Source: Paenibacillus sp. EZ-K15 (GTDB lineage Bacteria; Bacillota; Bacilli; Paenibacillales; Paenibacillaceae). From it: a stretch of 64,000 nt of DNA. The stretch covers positions 736,412-800,411 of the forward strand of contig NZ_PDHM01000017.1 in NCBI RefSeq assembly GCF_002573715.1, in the 5' to 3' direction. Of this stretch, positions 58,506-64,000 are shown piece after piece. The notes under the pieces are model-generated. The model had not been told where the DNA came from, ran no database searches, and saw nothing but the letters and a program-made list of their open reading frames with translations. Each line of letters starts with the position of its first letter. The stretch's first letter is position 1. Made by a program: the position numbers and the translations under genes.

Positions 58506-59735
58506 TTAAGCCTCCGGCTTCGTTTCGTTCGGTACGGAGAGATAACCTGGCTTCGCTGCGCCAAAACCGAAGATGAACAATACAAGGACAATGGCAGACA
58601 GCACCGCCAGAGGCACCTTCCATCCTCCTGTCGCATCATGCAGGAACCCGATGAGCAACGGACCTACAGCAGCCAATAAATAACCCAGCGACTGGGCCAT
58701 ACCGGATAAAGCGGCAGCTTCTTGAGCCGATTTCGTACGAAGGGTAAAGAACATCAGGGATAAGCTGAAATTCGCCCCACCTGAAATACCTACCAGCATC
58801 ACCCATAGCAGATTCAAAGAAGTCATGCCGGAAAATAGGCCTGCATAACCAGTCAGCATGGACAATGCTGAGATCGTCACCAGCATACGCTGATTGGGAT
58901 TCCGGCCAGCCAGAACAGGAATAATGAAGGAGAATGGTAAGCTGACAAATTGGAGAATCGAGAGCATCCAGCCCGCAGCACTATAATCCATGCCTTGGCT
59001 TCTCAGAATCTCGGGCAGCCATGAGATGTTCACGTAGAACGTAAACGATTGAAGTCCCATGAATAAAGTAATGTACCAAGCAAGCGGTGATCTCAGTACA
59101 CTCTGATGTTTGGTCGCAGCCGAACTGACCTCAGCGGTTCTTCCGGAACTGCGGCGCTGGATGATCCAGACGATCAGGGCTAACACGGACAATGAACCCC
59201 AGATTAATAGGGATCCTTGCCAGCCAAGGCCTGCTTGGGTAGCCAGTGGAACGCTGATCCCGGATGCGATCGCGGCGAGCAGGTTCATCGAGGCAGAGTA
59301 CGTGCCCGTCATCAATCCGATATGCCGCGGGAAATCCCGCTTGACCAGACTTGGAAGCAGCACGTTCCCTACGGCTATGGCCATTCCGAGAAATGCGGTA
59401 CCGATTAACAGCGTATACGGAGATGATACCGAACGTATGCCGATTCCGAATGTCAGTACCACCATACTAAGTAAAAGAGTATTCTCCAAACCCCATTTTT
59501 TGGCCATGGCCGGTGCCATCGGCGACAATAAAGCAAAGGCTAATAGCGGCAGCGTAGTGAGCATACCCGCCAACGTGTTCGAGATTCCCGTATCGTCGCG
59601 GATGATCCCGATCAGCGGGCCGACCGATGTAATCGCCGCTCTCAGGTTAATGGCAATCAGGATGATACCTGCAAACATCATCCATGTGCGCCCAGCGGAA
59701 GTTGTGTTTTGATCTATCGATGTTCTTGATGTCAT
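58506..59735 (-). CDS. MFS transporter of CynX/NimT family
   Basis: A 409-aa membrane protein with about 12 helices. ILIAINLRAAITSVGPLIGI in helix 1 is the CynX/NimT signature, followed by GMLTTLPLLAFALLSPMAPAMAKKWGLE and GLMTGTYSASMNLLAAIASG. Family members move cyanate or nitroimidazole, or export drugs. AAGGAG is 8 nt before the ATG. An 18-bp palindrome lies ~77 bp upstream, suggesting a specific regulator whose gene is not here. Confidence 0.88.
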   Translation of the reverse strand: MTSRTSIDQNTTSAGRTWMMFAGIILIAINLRAAITSVGPLIGIIRDDTGISNTLAGMLTTLPLLAFALLSPMAPAMAKKWGLENTLLLSMVVLTFGIGIRSVSSPYTLLIGTAFLGMAIAVGNVLLPSLVKRDFPRHIGLMTGTYSASMNLLAAIASGISVPLATQAGLGWQGSLLIWGSLSVLALIVWIIQRRSSGRTAEVSSAATKHQSVLRSPLAWYITLFMGLQSFTFYVNISWLPEILRSQGMDYSAAGWMLSILQFVSLPFSFIIPVLAGRNPNQRMLVTISALSMLTGYAGLFSGMTSLNLLWVMLVGISGGANFSLSLMFFTLRTKSAQEAAALSGMAQSLGYLLAAVGPLLIGFLHDATGGWKVPLAVLSAIVLVLFIFGFGAAKPGYLSVPNETKPEA

Positions 59736-59811
59736 GACATGGACTCCTTACTTTCAAACAATATGTAAAAATAAACTTATCCGAGTTTATCACAAACCCG
59801 GACATTAGGCT

Positions 59812-59829
59812 ATAGCCTCGGGAGGCTAT
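59812..59829. promoter_or_regulatory. 18-bp palindrome upstream of the CynX/NimT MFS
   Basis: ATAGCCTC-GG-GAGGCTAT is a perfect inverted repeat with 8-bp arms around two G. It lies about 77 bp before the start codon at 59735 and is a likely repressor or activator site. Confidence 0.5.
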
Positions 59830-59902
59830 CATGGCCGCTTTTCGGGCCAGTCCGCCGCCGATTCAGCGTTGTGCATTAGCCTGCAGACGCACGTATAGAG
59901 CC

Positions 59903-61282
59903 CTACACAAGTGGGCTCCAAGCGTATACGGATAATTTTTGAACATCGCTAATGTAATCATTATACCGTTTCTGTGTTTCCTCGGATGCGTACTGTCGGA
60001 ACTGCTCGAAGATTCCCATGCATCGCAGCATTCCGTTATCACTTTTGATTCTTATCGAGTACTCCAAACTATCTACAATGAATGTTAAACCACGATCAAA
60101 TTTTTTGGAGTTCAAATAGTATATCCCTAGCTCAGTAAGAAGGCGAGCGTATTGGTTCATCGTAACTTGTTCACTTATCTTGCCGAGGCTGCTTCGTTGT
60201 GGTTTATATACCTGATACTCTTTAAACTTCTCCAGAATATGATCTATGTTAAAGCGATGTCGATTTGCTGCTACAACAATATTGCATAAGGCAGTAAAAA
60301 TCTCATCTGTTCTAGATTCAACATAGTTTACATATTCAAAAAGAACGTCAGAGTGTCCAGACATTAACCTGTATAAGTATCGATTCGCTCTTGCCCATTC
60401 TTTAAACTGATTGATAATTATTTTTTCCTGATCGGACGGTGCCTTTATCCAATCCGGGTTTTCATACATAGACAGATAACTTAATGCTTCCTCAAAATTT
60501 CCTGCTTCACGACGGACATTCGCTTGAATTAGAAATGAATAGAGTATGTAAAAAATGATGGGCTTTTCCTGTCCATCATTCATAATCGCTATTTTACAAT
60601 TGTTCTTATATTGTAATCTAGCTTTATGACCCATTTTTCTAGCCAGTACTTCAATTGTGTCCCACCGCTGAAAAGAAATATTCACATTAATAAGCTTTCT
60701 ATAAGCGTCTAATTGATATTCATCATCTAATCTATCAATATAATGCTCAAAAGATACTGCCAGCTTTAGATTAGCTTCCACATTGTCACTTATCTCCATT
60801 ACAAAGAGCCGATATTGGCATAATGCAAGCCTTTCAGAATGCTGGAACTTTTCACTTTCAGCTACGCATTCATACAATAATGCCGCCGCTTTATACTTCT
60901 CCCTGTTGAAGAATTCCTCCGCCATTTCAAAAAGCATCGGCGCGTAATTGATGTTCTCCATCGTCATTCGTGCTGCTTTATGCAAACAATCCAGTTTATC
61001 CAGCTCCGCACATCGCCCCAGAAAAGGTCCAAGCCTACGCCAGTCGGGGGTAGCATGGAAAATACTCTCAGTTATATAAAGTTCATAGAATTGCCCCTCT
61101 TCCAGCCCCATACCTTCGGTAATCCGGTCTAGCTGGTGCATAGACATGGGACGATTACCATTTATGATATTACTAAGTGTTCCGCTATTGACACCCGATT
61201 TCTTTGCAAATTGGTTAATCGTCATACGATGATTCTGCAAATATTTAACTATCTCTCCGCGAATCGTGGCTGTCGTCTCCAA
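59903..61282 (-). CDS. XRE-HTH + TPR-like peptide receptor (RRNPP/AloR-like), paralogue B
   Basis: A 459-aa putative peptide-responsive regulator. The XRE HTH is at residues ~5-55: RGEIVKYLQNHRMTINQFAK, KSGVNSGTLSNIINGNRP, MHQLDRITEGMGL. The remaining ~400 residues are all-helical with TPR-like repeats (ARMTMENINYAPMLFEMAEE, KYKAAALLYECVAESEKF, LTELGIYYLNSKKFDRGL). The TTG start at 61282 mirrors paralogue A and has GGGGG upstream; the longer frame to 61465 is rejected because it begins inside paralogue A's 3' end. It starts 43 bp after paralogue A, same strand, so both are one operon. No peptide gene follows within 167 bp. Confidence 0.85.
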   Translation of the reverse strand: METTATIRGEIVKYLQNHRMTINQFAKKSGVNSGTLSNIINGNRPMSMHQLDRITEGMGLEEGQFYELYITESIFHATPDWRRLGPFLGRCAELDKLDCLHKAARMTMENINYAPMLFEMAEEFFNREKYKAAALLYECVAESEKFQHSERLALCQYRLFVMEISDNVEANLKLAVSFEHYIDRLDDEYQLDAYRKLINVNISFQRWDTIEVLARKMGHKARLQYKNNCKIAIMNDGQEKPIIFYILYSFLIQANVRREAGNFEEALSYLSMYENPDWIKAPSDQEKIIINQFKEWARANRYLYRLMSGHSDVLFEYVNYVESRTDEIFTALCNIVVAANRHRFNIDHILEKFKEYQVYKPQRSSLGKISEQVTMNQYARLLTELGIYYLNSKKFDRGLTFIVDSLEYSIRIKSDNGMLRCMGIFEQFRQYASEETQKRYNDYISDVQKLSVYAWSPLV

Positions 61283-61325
61283 GTAACAACACCCCCAGAA
61301 AAATCTATTAAATAGCATTTCCCTA

Positions 61326-62705
61326 TTACACTTGAGGGCTCCAAGCGTACACGGATAATTTTTGAACATCACGAATGTATTCATTATACAGTTTCTGTGT
61401 TTCCTTGGATGAATACTGACGGAACTGCTCGAAGATTCCCATGCACCGCAACATCCCGTTATCACTTTTGGTTCTTATCGAATACTTGAGGCTGTCCAGG
61501 ATATAGGATAACCCGCGATCATACTGCTTAGCATTCAAATAGTATATCCCTAACTCGGCGAGGAAGCGGGTGTATCGATGTACTGTGAGCTGATCGTTAA
61601 CCTTTCCAAGTTGATTTTGCTGTGATCTATAATGCAAATACTCTTTAAAGCGTTCCAAAATAGGATCAACATCGAGATGGTGACGATTGGCTGTAATCAT
61701 GATATTACATAGAGCCAAGAAAATTTCATCTTTTCTTGATTCAACATAATCTACATAATGATATAGAACATCTGGTTGTCCACTCATTAAACCATACATA
61801 TATCGATTAGCCTCAGCCCATTCGTTGAACTGATCCATAATGAGGGATTCTTCATTGCTTGGATTAATTACCCAATCGGGTTTTTCATACAATGATACAT
61901 AGTAGAACGCATTATCGTAATCCCCTCGCTCTTGATATATATCGGCCTGCATTAAGTATGAATATAAAATATAAAATATAAGCGGTTTTCTTGGATATTC
62001 GCACTCCTTAAACCTGTCTCTATTTTGTTGATAATGAATTTTCGCTTGATGTCCCATTCTTTTTGCGAGTGTCTCGATTTTATCCCATCGTTGTAATGAA
62101 ATATTCAGATTTATCAGCTTAACATATGCATCCAGTTGATACATTTCATCTAACCTATCGATATAGGGCTCAAAGTATACAGCGGCTTGTAAATTTTCTT
62201 CTTGATTCTCCCCTAATCTTATTAAGAATAATCGATACTGACAAAGTGCCAACCGTTCGGAATACTGCAATTTTTCGCACTCGGCTACGCATTCGTATAA
62301 CAATGCGGCTGCATTGTACTTTTCCTCGTTAAACAAATCTTCCGCCAAGTCGAAAAGCATCGATGCATAATTGATATTTTCCATCGTCATTCGTGCAGCT
62401 TTATGCAAACAATCCAATTTATCCAGTTCCGCACAGCGCACAAGGAAAGGTCGAAGCCTCCGCCAATCCGGTGTCGTATGAAAAATGCTTTCCGTTATGT
62501 AAAGCTCATAGAAATGCCCCTCTTCCAGACCCATTCCTTCGGTAATCCGGTCTAATTGGTGCATAGACATGGGACGATTACCATTCAGAATATTACTAAG
62601 TGTCCCGCTGTTGATGCCCGATATCCTGGCAAATCGGTTAATTGTCATACGATGATTCTGCAAATATCTAGCTATTTCTCCGCGAATCGTGGCTGTCGTC
62701 TCCAA
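61326..62705 (-). CDS. XRE-HTH + TPR-like peptide receptor (RRNPP/AloR-like), paralogue A
   Basis: A 459-aa protein of exactly the same length as paralogue B and similar along its whole length (ARYLQNHRMTINRFARISGI in the HTH; DNGMLRCMGIFEQFRQYSS near the C-terminus). The architecture is that of Rap/PlcR/AimR-type receptors: DNA-binding domain plus a helical peptide-binding superhelix. The TTG start has GGGGGTG upstream, and the leader GGGGGTGTTGTT is conserved in both paralogues, showing recent duplication. Both end with QKLSVYAWSP. A candidate promoter lies at 62762. Confidence 0.87.
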   Translation of the reverse strand: METTATIRGEIARYLQNHRMTINRFARISGINSGTLSNILNGNRPMSMHQLDRITEGMGLEEGHFYELYITESIFHTTPDWRRLRPFLVRCAELDKLDCLHKAARMTMENINYASMLFDLAEDLFNEEKYNAAALLYECVAECEKLQYSERLALCQYRLFLIRLGENQEENLQAAVYFEPYIDRLDEMYQLDAYVKLINLNISLQRWDKIETLAKRMGHQAKIHYQQNRDRFKECEYPRKPLIFYILYSYLMQADIYQERGDYDNAFYYVSLYEKPDWVINPSNEESLIMDQFNEWAEANRYMYGLMSGQPDVLYHYVDYVESRKDEIFLALCNIMITANRHHLDVDPILERFKEYLHYRSQQNQLGKVNDQLTVHRYTRFLAELGIYYLNAKQYDRGLSYILDSLKYSIRTKSDNGMLRCMGIFEQFRQYSSKETQKLYNEYIRDVQKLSVYAWSPQV

Positions 62706-62761
62706 GTAAACAACACCCCCAGATGGAAAACCAAATATTAGTATAGTAAATAATTAATTTC

Positions 62762-62790
62762 ATGCTATTATTTTACATTTGTTAGGTCAA
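62762..62790 (-). promoter_or_regulatory. Candidate promoter of the receptor A-B operon
   Basis: On the minus strand TTGACC (62785-62790), a 17-nt spacer and TAGCAT (62762-62767) lie about 60 bp before the TTG start of paralogue A. The -10 is weak. Confidence 0.45.
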
Positions 62791-62834
62791 TAGTTATAAT
62801 TATGACATTAATTGTAATAGATAAATAAGAACGA

Positions 62835-63362
62835 TTACCAGCAAAGCTCCAGATAACGAGAAAGTAAACTTTTCAGCCCTTTCGCTTCCCAAAAAGGTTG
62901 AAAGGGCGTTATTTATGTTCCAAGACATTTTGAGGGGAATTGAATTTGCCATCCTAAAAGCTGCCCAGTCCGGTACGCCAAGGGCCCGTAGTTCACGCAG
63001 ACGCGTCCGCACTCGTTTCCATTGTTCCATAAGCACATTCGAAGTCTTCGGCGAATCCACTGAACGAATCTCTCGCTGTGCCCCTTGTCAGAGGCTATTC
63101 GGATATGGACCGACTTCGATTCGTTAGTTCTCGGACTTTCTCCTTAAACCGGGAGATCGTCTCAACTTTCCTTCTCCAAAAGTGGATTATCAATTTCAGT
63201 ACACGTTCGCCTGCTCGTTTGTTTGCGACAAAGATATGTCAGTCGTCCGCTTAGCGAACGTATCGCAGTCCACGCTGGGTATGTTCTTTATAAAGACCAT
63301 CCAGCAGAATGTTCGCCAGAAGTGCTCAGAGGGGACCTCGCGGTGGACATCCTAGGCGCTCG
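62835..63362 (-). pseudogene. Decayed group II intron reverse transcriptase/maturase (C-terminal part)
   Basis: Reading the minus strand in shifting frames gives PRGPL*ALLANILLDGLYKE, then HTQRGLRYVR*ADD*HIFVA (catalytic YADD with stop codons at 63242-63259), NKRAGERVLKLIIHF, ISRFKEKVRELTNRSRSIS, a gap, WIRRRLRMCLW, a frameshift to EQWKRVRTRLRELRALGVPD, AFRMANS, NNALST, another frameshift and WEAKGLKSLLSRYLELCW* ending at 62835. These are the conserved segments of group II intron-encoded proteins in order. N-terminal RT domains and the intron RNA (domain V) are missing. An 86-aa open frame inside it (62800-63060) is an artefact of the decay. Confidence 0.85.
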
Positions 63363-63416
63363 CGAGCCCCCGTTCGGGATTTTCATCCTATAATGGCGGC
63401 TATGCTGGGCGTACTA

Positions 63417-63453
63417 ATAAAAAAGATGGCTCCAGATACACCTGGAAGCCATC
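63417..63453 (-). terminator. Terminator of the signal-peptide gene
   Basis: On the minus strand GATGGCTTCCAG (63442-63453) pairs with CTGGAGCCATC (63425-63435), one base bulged, followed by TTTTTTATT. It lies about 40 bp after the stop at 63492. Confidence 0.8.
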
Positions 63454-63491
63454 ACTTTATGACCCTAACTAAATCATATATGTAAGAATTG

Positions 63492-63632
63492 TCACGTTCC
63501 TACTCCGTGATTACTTAAATGCATTATCCGATCTTGTGGAATAGTGTTGTCAGCATTTACAGTAAAACTCGGAGTTGCTACCACAAAAAGAATACTACAG
63601 GCAATCAATAGATGAGCCAATTTCTTTTTCAT
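63492..63632 (-). CDS. 46-aa exported signalling peptide precursor (Phr/AloP-like)
   Basis: A small gene of 46 codons. It begins MKKKLAHLLIACSILFVVAT, a classic signal sequence, with PSFTVNAD at the likely cleavage site. The C-terminal part NTIPQDRIMHLSNHGVGT is short and hydrophilic; RRNPP peptides are usually the last 5-10 residues, here within MHLSNHGVGT. GAGGTG is 9 nt before the ATG. A promoter (63734-63762) and a terminator (63417-63453) bracket it. It lies 169 bp downstream of the third receptor gene, on the same strand, the standard regulator-then-peptide order. As I recall, Alo peptides of P. polymyxa end in HG-containing hexapeptides. Export and processing are inferred. Confidence 0.82.
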   Translation of the reverse strand: MKKKLAHLLIACSILFVVATPSFTVNADNTIPQDRIMHLSNHGVGT

Positions 63633-63733
63633 AATTTCTTGCACCTCACTAATTTGTTTTTCATCTCTTCATTGTTTTTATTGTAAAATATGGCGGAACT
63701 ACACAAATATTCTCGCATTTTGGAACATCTATA

Positions 63734-63762
63734 ATTGTAATAGAATCTACTATATTTTCCAA
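63734..63762 (-). promoter_or_regulatory. Promoter of the signalling-peptide gene
   Basis: On the minus strand TTGGAA (63757-63762), a 17-nt spacer and TACAAT (63734-63739). A transcript would start near 63727, giving a ~95-nt AT-rich leader before the peptide ATG. The peptide can thus be expressed apart from the receptor gene. Confidence 0.6.
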
Positions 63763-63801
63763 TAGAAATATGTGAAATAGTAATGATACTTCTCAGCTAA
63801 G

Positions 63802-64000
63802 CTAATAACTAACGGATAGACCAATTTTTTTATCATTTAGCTTTTGAACTTCACACACTAAACCCCTGTATCTTTGTTGCACCTCTAGTGTAGAAAAATT
63901 ACGAAATTGTTCAAACACCCCCATACATCTTAACATTCCATTATCGCTGTTTATAGTAATGGACTTTTCCAAACTATCTAGAATTAATTTCAATCCCTTA
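63802..64000 (-). CDS. Third RRNPP/AloR-like receptor, C-terminal part, cut by window edge
   Basis: The last ~66 codons of a gene entering from beyond the window. The visible end reads GLKLILDSLEKSITINSDNG, MLRCMGVFEQFRNFSTLEVQ, QRYRGLVCEVQKLNDKK, clearly homologous to the C-termini of paralogues A and B (MLRCMGIFEQFRQYSSKETQ). It ends KIGLSVSY instead of YAWSP. It is the receptor gene closest to the peptide gene and so its likely cognate receptor. N-terminal domains are not visible here. Confidence 0.85.
   Translation of the reverse strand, partial: KGLKLILDSLEKSITINSDNGMLRCMGVFEQFRNFSTLEVQQRYRGLVCEVQKLNDKKIGLSVSY

Noticed and set aside
59736..59902. Possible peptide gene after receptor B (a ~15-codon frame MHNAESAADW)
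   Set aside because: No signal sequence, no convincing ribosome binding site, and unlike known receptor-linked peptides.
62800..63060. 86-aa open frame ending in a hydrophobic helix
   Set aside because: Its middle is a frameshifted group II maturase fragment and its hydrophobic end is maturase C-terminal sequence read in a wrong frame; the correct frame gives WEAKGLKSLLSRY.

Overview
The window looks like a chromosomal segment of a Paenibacillus-type, spore-forming Firmicute. The evidence is strong AGGAGG-type ribosome binding sites with many TTG/GTG starts, secreted and lipoprotein glycosidases, SLH-domain and CotH-type surface proteins, ROK/LacI/AraC sugar regulators, a manganese-type pyrophosphatase, and duplicated XRE+TPR peptide-receptor genes. 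All calls come from reading the sequence; no database search was possible.

Layout. 1-5.3 kb: tandem 111/112-bp repeats, a Gly/Tyr-rich small protein, an Lgt-like/TlpA fusion, a GNAT, a DUF2334 + FG-GAP protein and a pentapeptide-repeat protein. 5.4-9.7 kb: a four-gene operon (LacI, Gfo/Idh, ThuA, Gfo/Idh) under one promoter with a perfect 16-bp operator. 9.9-19.4 kb: carbohydrate genes (ROK regulator + MFS, GH35 beta-galactosidase, AraC, DoxX, a second tandem repeat pair, an exporter, GH51 arabinofuranosidase + DUF6171). 19.4-21.8 kb: a polar amino-acid ABC importer. 22-31 kb: housekeeping and envelope genes (ppaC, murB, an RpoD-like sigma factor, a GH3 lipoprotein, DegV, GIY-YIG/DUF2087 pair). 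31-45 kb: MFS, DUF4166/SRPBCC pair, a two-component system, the VTC-DUF4956-CotH operon, several acetyltransferase/nucleotidyltransferase genes, a DsbA-like protein, uridine kinase and an orphan tRNA-His. 45-59.8 kb: hydrolase, RidA, SLH-GH18, pullulanase, MoxR-DUF58-DUF4129 operon, YneQ-like protein, TrxB-like flavoprotein, ChrA and a CynX/NimT-type MFS.

The last 4 kb are AT-richer and are the most interesting part. Two 459-aa XRE-HTH + TPR-like receptors lie in tandem. Next comes a decayed group II intron reverse transcriptase with stops in its catalytic motif. Beyond it are a 46-codon secreted-peptide gene and the C-terminus of a third receptor. The receptor-peptide pair has the layout of an RRNPP quorum-sensing cassette, resembling the Alo systems I recall from Paenibacillus polymyxa. 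The peptide gene has its own promoter, ribosome binding site and terminator.

A second theme is a dispersed intergenic repeat family of about 111 bp. It occurs as two tandem pairs, one degenerate full copy and two fragments. Its conserved stems vary between copies in pairing-compatible ways, which suggests a structured RNA element.
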